Positions 1-6,070 of a stretch of DNA of 6,091 bases are shown here, in pieces. How positions within the stretch are numbered: position 1 is the stretch's first letter; each line of letters begins with the position of its first letter. Made by a program: the position numbers and the translations under genes. Location: the NCBI GenBank assembly GCA_003151315.1, contig PLXF01000193.1:791-6881 (forward strand). Direction: 5' to 3'. The stretch comes from Parachlamydiales bacterium (GTDB taxonomy: Bacteria; Chlamydiota; Chlamydiia; Chlamydiales; SM23-39). The notes beneath the pieces were generated by a model, which saw nothing but the letters and a program-made list of their open reading frames with translations, searched no databases and was not told the DNA's origin.

Positions 1-569
1 CCCATTTTGTTTTAGAAGAGCCCCGGGATCTTGCCAAATTGCAATTTGGTTTAAATTCGGTGCTCCCTCAAGAGATCCGCATCTCTTCTATGGAAATAGC
101 GCCTCCCCATTTTCACCCCACTTTGGATGCCTCCTCTAAGGAATATCGGTATCAAATATGTATGGGAACTGTCCAAGAGCCGATCCATCGCGCCTATTCC
201 TGGCATGTCCCCCATTGCTTAGACCAAGCGGCCATGCAGAAAGCGGCGCAGCTATTAGTGGGAACTCACAACTTTTCTTCATTCACTACCCTGCCCATCG
301 AAGAGGGGCGAAGGACCTTATTTGAAATCTCTTTAGTCCCCCTTCCCGAAAATCGGCTCGAAATCCGCCTAATCGGCGAGCGGTTTCTCTACAAGATGGC
401 CCGAAGAATTGCGGGCACCTTAGTCGATGTGGGAAAAGAGCGCCTTACATTAGAAAACATCTCTAAGCTATTAACGACTCCCGATAGAGCGGCCGCTGGA
501 ATCACGGCGCCCGCTCACGGATTGCATCTGCACCAAGTTTTTTATCCCCAATCGAAGGAACTATCATGA
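1..569 (+). CDS. truA: tRNA pseudouridine(38-40) synthase TruA, C-terminal part (5' end beyond window)
   Basis: TruA isomerises uridines 38-40 in the anticodon stem-loop of tRNAs to pseudouridine. The reading frame is open to the left edge (first full codon at position 3), so the gene begins outside the window; a TTG at 39 is an internal Leu codon and not a credible start. About 189 codons are visible against roughly 270 residues in E. coli TruA, so the first ~70 residues, including the catalytic Asp of the GRTDAGVH motif, are not seen. Recognisable family blocks are GLNSVLPQEI (E. coli GVNANLPGDI), FHPTLDASSKEYRYQI (the RYRY-type block with the active-site Tyr), LLVGTHNFSSF, FLYKMARRIAGTLVDVG, and the end block DRAAAGITAPAHGLHL before the final YP. 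The stop TGA at 567-569 overlaps the map start (ATGA), so the two genes are probably one transcript. Recognition is by remembered family similarity and is strong. Confidence 0.93.
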   Translation, partial: HFVLEEPRDLAKLQFGLNSVLPQEIRISSMEIAPPHFHPTLDASSKEYRYQICMGTVQEPIHRAYSWHVPHCLDQAAMQKAAQLLVGTHNFSSFTTLPIEEGRRTLFEISLVPLPENRLEIRLIGERFLYKMARRIAGTLVDVGKERLTLENISKLLTTPDRAAAGITAPAHGLHLHQVFYPQSKELS

Positions 570-1432
570 TCTCTCGCAATGACCCCTGCTGGTGTGGAAG
601 CGGCCAGAAATGGAAAAAATGCCACTACCCCCAAATTCCCGTCCTAGACGCTCTAGCTAAAAAATATTTGATGCATTACGGCATTTTATTAAAAAATCTG
701 GAACAGATCGAAAAGATCCGACGAGCGTGTGAGGTCACATCGGCTATTTTAGACGAATTGTGCAGCGCCGCCAAAGCGGGAGTTACCACCCAGGAATTAG
801 ACGATTTATCAAGAGAACTGCACGCGAAAGCGAAAGCCACTCCCGCTCCACTCGGATATGGGACGCCCCCTTACCCGAAAACCATTTGCACCTCTCTCAA
901 TGAGGTGATCTGCCACGGAATCCCCAATCAACGCCCTTTGCAAGAGGGGGACATTATGAACATCGATGCCTCGGCTATTGTTGATGGGTATTTCGGAGAT
1001 AGCAGTCGGATGGTCATAATTGGGGAAACTTCCGAAGAAAAAAGGCGCGTGGTCGATGTCTCTTTAGAGTGCTTACTCCGAGCGATTGAGGTGTGTAAGC
1101 CTGGAGGGCGCGTATGTGACATCGGTAAGGCGATCGAAGACTATGCCACCTCTCAAAGGTGCTCTGTGGTGAATCAGTTTGTAGGACACGGAGTGGGCGT
1201 TGCCTTTCACGAGGCGCCCGAAGTTCCCCACCATTACAACAATCTCCAAATTCCGTTTGCCCCAGGGATGATCTTTACTATCGAGCCAATGATTAACGCT
1301 GGCGTAAGGGAAGCGATTATCGATCCCCATGATAAATGGACCGCGCGGACAAAAGATGGCAAACCGACCGCGCAATGGGAGCATACGATCTTAATCACCG
1401 AATCGGGACATGAGGTCCTGACCCGTTTTTAA
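566..1432 (+). CDS. map: Type I methionine aminopeptidase with N-terminal SEC-C zinc motif
   Basis: Removes the initiator methionine from nascent proteins in the cytoplasm using a dinuclear metal site. All expected metal ligands are present: D134 (in NIDAS), D145 (in GDSS), H208 (in GHGVG), E240 (in TIEPM) and E272 (in WEHT), together with the substrate-contacting H117 (in CHGIP) and H215 (in FHEAP). At 288 residues it is longer than the ~264-residue E. coli enzyme because of an N-terminal extension of about 40 residues. That extension starts with a SEC-C type zinc motif, C8-x-C10-x8-C19-H20, within NDPCWCGSGQKWKKCH. This motif also ends SecA, and in MetAPs it is thought to help ribosome association. 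The ATG at 566 is chosen because GAAGGA at 554-559 lies 6 nt upstream and the zinc motif follows directly. It overlaps truA by 4 nt, suggesting translational coupling. An intrinsic terminator candidate follows at 1495-1514. Confidence 0.96.
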   Translation: MISRNDPCWCGSGQKWKKCHYPQIPVLDALAKKYLMHYGILLKNLEQIEKIRRACEVTSAILDELCSAAKAGVTTQELDDLSRELHAKAKATPAPLGYGTPPYPKTICTSLNEVICHGIPNQRPLQEGDIMNIDASAIVDGYFGDSSRMVIIGETSEEKRRVVDVSLECLLRAIEVCKPGGRVCDIGKAIEDYATSQRCSVVNQFVGHGVGVAFHEAPEVPHHYNNLQIPFAPGMIFTIEPMINAGVREAIIDPHDKWTARTKDGKPTAQWEHTILITESGHEVLTRF

Positions 1433-1443
1433 CTCGACTTTGC
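1433..1443 (+). repeat. 11-bp word CTCGACTTTGC directly after the map stop codon (copy 1)
   Basis: The 11 bases directly following the map TAA are identical to 6009-6019, which lie one base after the htpX TAA. An 11-mer shared twice in 6 kb is not remarkable by itself, but both copies sit at the same place relative to a stop codon on the same strand. It may be the edge of a dispersed intergenic repeat, or chance. Confidence 0.4.
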
Positions 1444-1470
1444 TGCACAACATGCTTATTATCAACATTT

Positions 1471-1554
1471 ACCACAGAGAGAGAGCTCACAGAGGCGCGA
1501 AAACGCGCGTTTTTATGCTTTTTCTCTGTATGCTCTCTCGCTCTCTATAGTTGT
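1471..1554. repeat. Imperfect inverted repeat of CACAGAG/CTCTGT type enclosing a terminator hairpin
   Basis: The left arm is a purine-rich stretch from 1471 (ACCACAGAGAGAGAGCTCACAGAG, given here as two words: ACCACAGAGAGA then GAGCTCACAGAG). The right arm at 1524-1554 is pyrimidine rich and complementary: 1489-1494 pairs with 1524-1529 (6 bp), then after a 2-nt mismatch 1479-1486 pairs with 1532-1539 (8 bp), with further weaker pairing outward. The 5-bp hairpin at 1495-1508 lies inside. Repeats rich in CACAGAG words are known as dispersed intergenic elements in various bacterial genomes, and this could be a decayed copy; that is from memory. It could equally be a double-stem terminator structure between the convergent genes. 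No open reading frame lies in it. Confidence 0.55.
1495..1514 (+). terminator. Intrinsic terminator downstream of truA-map
   Basis: A perfect 5-bp stem GCGCG (1495-1499) and CGCGC (1504-1508) with an AAAA loop is followed by G and five T (1510-1514). It lies 62 nt after the map stop and is oriented to end + strand transcription. The stem is short but all GC and could be extended by the outer arms of the surrounding inverted repeat. On the - strand the hairpin is not followed by a U tract, so it is not an obvious terminator for the opposing coiled-coil gene. Confidence 0.6.
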
Positions 1555-1608
1555 AATTTTTTCATAGCCAGCAACTTATGCATGCAATGAATTGTGCAAT
1601 AACGCCTT

Positions 1609-3255
1609 TTAAAACTCCAATTGCGGTGGAGGAGGTGTTTCTCCTCTCGATAATTGAGAAATGATCTCTTGCAATTGGATGTTTTCCGCCTGGAGGTTGC
1701 TGATTTCCTCTTCAAGGGCCCGGATGTCCTTTTCCCAATCGGAGGGCAAAGGATCTTTAGCTAAAGCTGCTTGCTCTTTTTCAATCTGGATCTGCTGCAG
1801 CTTCGTCTCTGTGTGGAATAGCTTAGTTCTCGTTTCGCCCAAAACAGTATTCTTCTCTTCAAATTGCGCTTTGAGCTGTTTATATAAACTTTCTGTTTGG
1901 CTGAGATCCTTTAACCGCTCTTCGATTTGAGAAAGCGTAGTTTCCCTTTCTGCGAGCTTTTCTTTTAGCTCTTGGGGATTCACATTGTTGAGCTGTTCTC
2001 TGAGGAGGTTGATTTCCTCCTCTTTTTGCTCTAACTGCGCTCTTTGCGTCGATAATTCTGCAATAGTGCCGTCTAGTTTTTCCCGAGCCTGGGTCAACTG
2101 TTGTTCCAACTGGGCTAATTGCCCATCGTTTCCTGATAATTTCTGCTCAATGTCTTGGAGGCTCTCTCCCATTTTTACAAGCTCAGCCTCTTTAGCGATC
2201 AACTTTTCCCGCTCTTCGCAAGTCTCCGGTCTTTGCGCTAATATTTCCATGCGGCTATTCATAGCGGCCATTTGAGCCTCTGCGTTAGCTAAACGCTCGG
2301 TTAGGAAATTCTTCTCTATTTGTACTTTTTCTGCCTGTTTTAAAGAGGTAAGGGCTTTTTCCAATTCTTCGGTTAATTGCTCGAGATGGGTGGAGAGCAT
2401 CCGGTTTTCCCCTCTGGCGATATTGTGCTCTTCTTGCACCTTTTGCATATTGGCATGTAAAGCATGGAGCTTTTCAGAGAGCTCTTGCGCCTTTTCCATC
2501 TCTTTTGTATGCAGGCGGGCAAGATTTTCATTGGTCTGGTGCATCTGCTCCGATTCATCCCTGGCAACAGTGAGTTCTTGACGAAGCTGTCCATTTTCTT
2601 CCAATAAACCCGATTCGTTGCTAACGCGGACTAATTCTTTTTGCAGAGCGTCGATTTCAGCGAGAAACGAACCGATCCGCTTTTCTTGCTCTAATCCATT
2701 TTTAGCTAATTCTTCGGCCTCTTGTGTTTGAGCTGCAGCCGTTTTGCGCAAAACTTCATTTAAAATCAGGACCGAAGAGTGTTCTGTCCCCATCTCTTCC
2801 AATTCTTTTTGTAACTCGACATTTTTCTCTTGTAAGGAGAGCTGATCGGAAAGGGTGGCCTCATGGATCTTGGAAAGATCTTCTTCTAAATTGAGAATCG
2901 TCGATTCTCTCGTTTTCGCGACCTCAAAGAGCGATTTGAACTTCGATTTTTGCTGATCGAGCATCAAGGTGGTGATGACAAAACTACAGGCGACAGACCC
3001 TTCTAATCCCATTTGCCATAGGCCATAGGAATCGGAAAATCCATACTTAGCCAATATTCCAAGCCCTATAAAGAGGAGGGAAAAAAAACACCCCTTTTTA
3101 TTAAAGTAGGAACACAAGAGGAGCCCCAATAACGAGATAAAGAGAAGGTAAACTGCCTCTCCTTCCCCGAAATGGATGGCAAGGGCCTGTGTACAGATGA
3201 GAAATAGGGGCCCGGCTATGTATAGTCCAGGTTTATCGATTTGTATGTCCTTCAT
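1609..3255 (-). CDS. Membrane-anchored long coiled-coil protein, function unknown
   Basis: I do not recognise this 548-residue protein as a named family. The N-terminal ~100 residues are strongly hydrophobic, with four likely membrane segments at about 11-29, 33-51, 56-72 and 79-100. From about residue 101 to 536 the chain is almost entirely heptad-like, rich in Glu, Gln, Lys and Leu (for example LEEDLSKI and LEEEISNLQAENIQLQEIIS), with only small breaks near 342-346 (RPETC), 425-427 and 501-506 (DPLPSD). It ends in a proline-rich tail, PPPPQLEF. There is no cleavable signal peptide pattern distinct from the first membrane segment and no enzymatic motif. The start ATG overlaps the stop of the upstream peptidase gene (ATGA, 3252-3255), with AGAGG 5 nt upstream (3265-3261), so translation is probably coupled. 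Possible roles are an envelope or cell-shape scaffold or, if the host is chlamydial, an inclusion membrane type protein; both are inference. As coiled coils resemble each other, similarity searches need masking. Confidence 0.85.
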   Translation of the reverse strand: MKDIQIDKPGLYIAGPLFLICTQALAIHFGEGEAVYLLFISLLGLLLCSYFNKKGCFFSLLFIGLGILAKYGFSDSYGLWQMGLEGSVACSFVITTLMLDQQKSKFKSLFEVAKTRESTILNLEEDLSKIHEATLSDQLSLQEKNVELQKELEEMGTEHSSVLILNEVLRKTAAAQTQEAEELAKNGLEQEKRIGSFLAEIDALQKELVRVSNESGLLEENGQLRQELTVARDESEQMHQTNENLARLHTKEMEKAQELSEKLHALHANMQKVQEEHNIARGENRMLSTHLEQLTEELEKALTSLKQAEKVQIEKNFLTERLANAEAQMAAMNSRMEILAQRPETCEEREKLIAKEAELVKMGESLQDIEQKLSGNDGQLAQLEQQLTQAREKLDGTIAELSTQRAQLEQKEEEINLLREQLNNVNPQELKEKLAERETTLSQIEERLKDLSQTESLYKQLKAQFEEKNTVLGETRTKLFHTETKLQQIQIEKEQAALAKDPLPSDWEKDIRALEEEISNLQAENIQLQEIISQLSRGETPPPPQLEF

Positions 3256-4610
3256 TTTAGCCTCTGGATCGTTTGAGCAACCGTTCGGATGCCCTTATTA
3301 AAACGCTGCATATCAAAATGTTCATTGGGAGCGTGTATTTGATCGCTGAGAAGGCCGTATCCCATTCCGACAACTTCTTCACTAACAGATCGCATTAATT
3401 CGGCGATGATTGGGATTGAGCCTCCCGTCAATTGGCGGCGGCAAGGTTGCCCCATCACATCGCTGTAACTGTCCGAAACGGCTCTCGCTAAACGAGAATC
3501 GGCTCGACTCCGAAAGGCCCTTTCGCCTTTTTCTACCTGTACATCAATCTCCATGCCCCGAGCCACATGAGATCGCAAAAACTCAGCAACCGATCTACCT
3601 ATTTTTTCCGGATCTTGATTCGGGACTAAGCGGCAAGAGATCTTCGCATGAGCGCGGGAGGGGATAACGGTTTTAAATCCAGGACCTGCATAACCGCCAG
3701 CGATCCCGTTGATTTCTAATGTGGGACGAAACCAATTGGCCTCTTTCATCGAACGCCCCTTTTCTCCCCCTAATGCCCGGATTTTAAAAGCGTCCTTATA
3801 GGCATCGGGATGATCCAAGTAGGAAAAAAGATTTTTCTCTTCTTCGTTCATAAGTTCCACATCATCATAAAATCCAGGCACTTGAATATGCCCATCCGCA
3901 TCATATAACTGGGCCAATAATTCGACGAGCGCCCGGTTAGGATTGTACGCCAAACCGCCGTGCAGCCCCGAATGGAGATCCGTATCTGACCCAATTAAAG
4001 TAACCTCTAAAGTTACTATCCCTCTCGCACCAAGCGATATAGCTGGCACATCTGCAGAGAGGAGATCAAAATCGGGCACGAGAAGCGAATCACACTTCAA
4101 TCGGCTTTTTAATTGAGGAAGCGCCCGGGTCAGTCCTAAACTGCCCGACTCCTCTTCCCCCTCGATACAAAATTTAAGATTAATGGGCAACCTTTCCTCT
4201 AGCTCCTTGAATGCCAACACCGCTTGCATGGCATAAAAGATCTGCCCCTTGTCATCGACAGCCCCTCGGGCATAAATTATCCCATCCCGAACCTCGGGTT
4301 CAAAGGGAGGACTATGCCAAAGTTCAATCGGATCGACCGGTTGAACATCATAATGGCCGTAAATCAGAAGGGTATGAGCAGAAGGTCCAGCATGTAGATT
4401 TTCGGCGAAGACGACAGGATGACCCACCGTTTCTATGAGCTCTGATTGCATTCCAGAGCGAGATAAGTAATCTCTCACCCAACAAGCGCAAGCGAGCGTG
4501 TCCCCTTTATATTGGGGATCTGTTCCTATCGACTTAAACTTAAGAAAGTCGAAATACTCTTTTTGAATCCGATCTTGGTTTCGGTCGATCCAGCTTGTAA
4601 ATTTATCCAT
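3252..4610 (-). CDS. M20-family metallopeptidase (dipeptidase, CNDP2/DUG1-like)
   Basis: Predicted cytosolic two-zinc exopeptidase that hydrolyses dipeptides or short peptides; no signal peptide is seen. At 452 residues it has the usual length for this branch. Expected ligands are all visible: H86 in YGHYDVQP, bridging D119 in the AVDDKG motif, general base E153 and ligand E154 in GEEESGS, D180 in VPDFD, and H426 in QIHAPNEHF. H213 in DLHSGLHGG matches the dimer-domain histidine that completes the active site of the neighbouring subunit in carnosinase-type enzymes. The residues mapped to family roles by comparison with human CNDP2 from memory. The middle block (about 200-360) is the dimerisation domain, the rest the catalytic domain. 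It begins 52 nt after the small gene upstream and overlaps the coiled-coil gene downstream by ATGA. The purine-rich AAAAGGGG before the start lies partly inside a strong hairpin (4612-4630). The exact substrate cannot be read from sequence. Confidence 0.93.
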   Translation of the reverse strand: MDKFTSWIDRNQDRIQKEYFDFLKFKSIGTDPQYKGDTLACACWVRDYLSRSGMQSELIETVGHPVVFAENLHAGPSAHTLLIYGHYDVQPVDPIELWHSPPFEPEVRDGIIYARGAVDDKGQIFYAMQAVLAFKELEERLPINLKFCIEGEEESGSLGLTRALPQLKSRLKCDSLLVPDFDLLSADVPAISLGARGIVTLEVTLIGSDTDLHSGLHGGLAYNPNRALVELLAQLYDADGHIQVPGFYDDVELMNEEEKNLFSYLDHPDAYKDAFKIRALGGEKGRSMKEANWFRPTLEINGIAGGYAGPGFKTVIPSRAHAKISCRLVPNQDPEKIGRSVAEFLRSHVARGMEIDVQVEKGERAFRSRADSRLARAVSDSYSDVMGQPCRRQLTGGSIPIIAELMRSVSEEVVGMGYGLLSDQIHAPNEHFDMQRFNKGIRTVAQTIQRLK

Positions 4611-4611
4611 A

Positions 4612-4630
4612 CGGGCCCCTTTTGGGCCCG
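4612..4630 (-). promoter_or_regulatory. Perfect GC hairpin on the ribosome binding site of the M20 peptidase
   Basis: In the - strand mRNA, CGGGCCC (4630-4624), loop AAAAG, GGGCCCG (4618-4612) forms a perfect 7-bp stem ending 1 nt before the ATG at 4610. The likely Shine-Dalgarno AAAAGGGG is split between loop and stem, so folding should limit ribosome access. There is no U tract after it on either strand, so it is not a typical terminator. It could serve translational control, coupling to the small gene upstream, or mRNA processing. Function is inference; the structure is directly visible. Confidence 0.6.
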
Positions 4631-4662
4631 ATCATAGGCGATCCGGAAAGGTCAATCAAACT

Positions 4663-4911
4663 CTATTTAGATTCTCTCGAGTCGTTTAGCTTACTATCGA
4701 AGACTTGGCTAGCATTTTCCAAAAGGAAAGCAGCCAAAGTTTCATCCCCTTCATAATTCATCTCCACATCCATTTTCCCTTCATCAGAAGGTTGGCTGCA
4801 TGTGATGAGGACATAGCAGGCGTGCTTTTCGCTCAAAGATTTTTTAATTTTTTCTAACCCCGACACTGCGCTTGTTTTTTGCTGATGCAGCTTAACAATT
4901 CCTTTGGCCAT
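4663..4911 (-). CDS. Small hypothetical protein (82 aa)
   Basis: I do not recognise this protein. From the ATG at 4911 it reads 82 residues, starting MAKGIVKLHQQKTSAVSG, with a predicted amphipathic helix (GLEKIKKSLSEKH), a strand-like core CYVLITCSQ, an acidic stretch DEGKMDVEMNYEGDETL, and a helix AAFLLENASQVFD. It looks like a compact soluble alpha/beta protein with no membrane segment; the two Cys near residues 32 and 39 do not form a known metal motif. A longer start at 4935 adds MNVTKRDI, but it lacks a Shine-Dalgarno, whereas the 4911 ATG has AAGAGA about 4-5 nt upstream. It is the first gene of the - strand run and precedes the M20 peptidase by 52 nt. No overlapping ORF on the other strand is a better candidate, and the composition looks coding, so I consider it real but unassigned. 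Confidence 0.68.
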   Translation of the reverse strand: MAKGIVKLHQQKTSAVSGLEKIKKSLSEKHACYVLITCSQPSDEGKMDVEMNYEGDETLAAFLLENASQVFDSKLNDSRESK

Positions 4912-5098
4912 TATATCTCTTTTGGTTACATTCATAGAGGATTTTTTCTAAAATTCCCTTTCCAGGTACTTCTGAGGGGGTTTTTCAAAAAAAACTCGAC
5001 AGATACATGACAGAAATCCGATTTTTTCCGCAATCGAAAAGGTGTGTTGAATCATTTTCCCTAGATAGGGTTTAATAGAAGGAAATAAGGTGGTGGTT
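4912..5098. promoter_or_regulatory. Divergent intergenic region between the small gene and htpX
   Basis: The 187-bp region separates two divergent genes and should hold promoters for both. It is AT rich with long homopolymer runs, notably G5 (4976-4980), T5 (4981-4985), C, A8 (4987-4994). I see no convincing sigma-70 type box pair for the - strand. A 78-codon frame antisense through it and into htpX is judged spurious. No RNA gene is apparent. Confidence 0.5.
5047..5076 (+). promoter_or_regulatory. Candidate htpX promoter with a palindrome in the spacer
   Basis: TTGAAT (5047-5052) and TTTAAT (5071-5076) are separated by 18 bp and resemble -35 and -10 boxes, though the -10 lacks the highly conserved second-position A. 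The spacer ends in a dyad CCCTA-GA-TAGGG (5059-5070) directly next to the -10, where a repressor could bind. Transcription would start near 5083, giving a very short leader. Weakly supported, since the region is AT rich and such boxes arise by chance. Confidence 0.3.
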
Positions 5099-6007
5099 AT
5101 GGCGTTTGCAAAAAGGATATTTCTTTTTCTTTTGTTGAATTTTTTAGTCGTTGCCATGATTTCGGTCGTGTTGAACTTTTTCAATATACGCCCTTATCTC
5201 GAAGCCAATGGCCTCAACTACAGCTCCCTTCTCGCTTTCTGTTTAATCTGGGGAATGGGGGGTGCTCTTATTTCGCTCGCTCTATCCAAAGTGATGGCAA
5301 AATGGATGATGGGCGTTCAGGTCATAGATCCTCACACACAAGATTCGCAGCACAAAGAATTGCTCCGCATGGTTCGCCAATTAACCGAAAATAGCGGCTT
5401 GCCTATGCCTGAAGTGGGTGTGTTTGCCTCTAAAGAGGTCAACGCTTTTGCTACAGGTCCCACAAAAAAGAGGTCTTTAGTTGCGGTTTCAACAGGCCTA
5501 CTGGAGCGGATGAACAGCAGCGACGTCCGCGCCGTTCTCGCTCACGAAGTGTCCCACATCGCCAATGGAGATATGGTTACGATGACGCTGTTACAGGGAA
5601 TCGTCAACGCCTTTGTCATGTTTTTAGCGCGTGTTTTAGCCTATGTGGTTTCGGGCCTCGCCCGGGACCGAAATAGTCGATCGAGCGGCGGCGTCATGGG
5701 TTACGTCCTCTTTGTCTACCTGTTCGAAGTGATCTTTATGATTTTAGGCTCCTTAGTATTGGCCGCCTATTCCCGGTTCCGAGAATTTAGAGCCGACGCA
5801 GGAGGCGCTAGACTCGCTGGAAAAGAATCGATGATCTCCGCTCTGCAGACTCTTAAGGCATGCCAGGAGATCCGAGATCCTCGATCGGAAAACCCTGCGA
5901 TGGCCGCCTTTAAGATCTCCCACCCGGCAAAAAAGGGGTTCTTCCACCTCTTTGCTAGCCACCCCTCCCTCGAGGTGAGGATCGAGCGCCTTAAACAATT
6001 TTCTTAA
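5099..6007 (+). CDS. htpX: Membrane zinc endopeptidase HtpX (M48B family)
   Basis: HtpX degrades misfolded or damaged inner-membrane proteins, working alongside FtsH in bacteria. Counting from the ATG at 5099 (302 residues; E. coli 293), the zinc motif HEVSH gives H149, catalytic E150 and H153, and the third ligand is E229 in REFRADAGGARL. The family block following the motif, IANGDMVTMTLLQGIVN, is nearly identical to E. coli. NAFATGP and LVAVSTGLL precede it, and the C-terminal SHPSLEVRIERL block is present. Membrane segments are near 7-28, 40-62, 164-188 and 201-225, placing the catalytic domain on the cytoplasmic side. The frame also opens with GTG at 5090 and 5093. AAGGA (5079-5083) is well spaced for GTG 5090, while AAGG (5087-5090) lies 8 nt before the ATG; MAFAKRIFLFLLLN from the ATG fits the family better, so I prefer 5099. 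It stands alone in its direction here. Confidence 0.95.
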   Translation: MAFAKRIFLFLLLNFLVVAMISVVLNFFNIRPYLEANGLNYSSLLAFCLIWGMGGALISLALSKVMAKWMMGVQVIDPHTQDSQHKELLRMVRQLTENSGLPMPEVGVFASKEVNAFATGPTKKRSLVAVSTGLLERMNSSDVRAVLAHEVSHIANGDMVTMTLLQGIVNAFVMFLARVLAYVVSGLARDRNSRSSGGVMGYVLFVYLFEVIFMILGSLVLAAYSRFREFRADAGGARLAGKESMISALQTLKACQEIRDPRSENPAMAAFKISHPAKKGFFHLFASHPSLEVRIERLKQFS

Positions 6008-6008
6008 C

Positions 6009-6019
6009 CTCGACTTTGC
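6009..6019 (+). repeat. 11-bp word CTCGACTTTGC just after the htpX stop codon (copy 2)
   Basis: Identical to 1433-1443 and placed one base after the htpX TAA. Downstream the two copies diverge: copy 2 continues into AAC and a run of six T, copy 1 into TGCACAACATG. See copy 1 for the interpretation. Confidence 0.4.
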
Positions 6020-6037
6020 AACTTTTTTAGCCCGATT

Positions 6038-6070
6038 GCCTCTGCATATTTGTCCTCTGAGGCGTTTATT
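6038..6070 (+). terminator. Possible weak terminator after htpX
   Basis: GCCTC (6038-6042) and GAGGC (6059-6063) can pair around a 16-nt loop and are followed by GTTTATTT. The stem is only 5 bp with a large loop, so this is a weak candidate. The last bases to the window edge (6071-6091) show only AACC and GGGGTTTTT and hold no recognisable gene. Confidence 0.25.

Noticed and set aside
39..569. TTG at 39 as the start of a short truA
   Set aside because: The frame stays open to the window edge, and the TTG falls next to the internal GLNSVLPQEI block; the gene simply begins outside the window.
1073..1384. 103-codon - strand frame inside map
   Set aside because: Antisense to a gene whose seven active-site residues are intact; no ribosome binding site or family similarity.
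1574..1600. Imperfect inverted repeat around TGCATGCA as terminator of the coiled-coil gene
   Set aside because: Pairing needs a bulge and there is no U tract after it in the - strand direction, so a terminator call is unsupported.
1661..2275. Ser/Cys/Arg-rich frames on the + strand opposite the coiled-coil gene (1661-1930 and 1985-2275)
   Set aside because: They are shadows: Ser/Cys-rich translations are what the complement of Glu/Gln/Leu-rich coiled-coil codons produces.
3252..4911. A new defence or toxin-antitoxin module formed by the small gene, the peptidase and the coiled-coil protein
   Set aside because: The peptidase has the complete signature of a housekeeping dipeptidase, the small protein shows no toxin or antitoxin features, and there are no mobile-element or defence-island neighbours.
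4948..5184. 78-codon frame on the - strand spanning the divergent promoter region and the htpX start
   Set aside because: It runs antisense into the well-supported htpX start, has no convincing ribosome binding site, and its composition (Lys/Phe/Ile rich, from AT-rich intergenic DNA) does not look like a folded protein.
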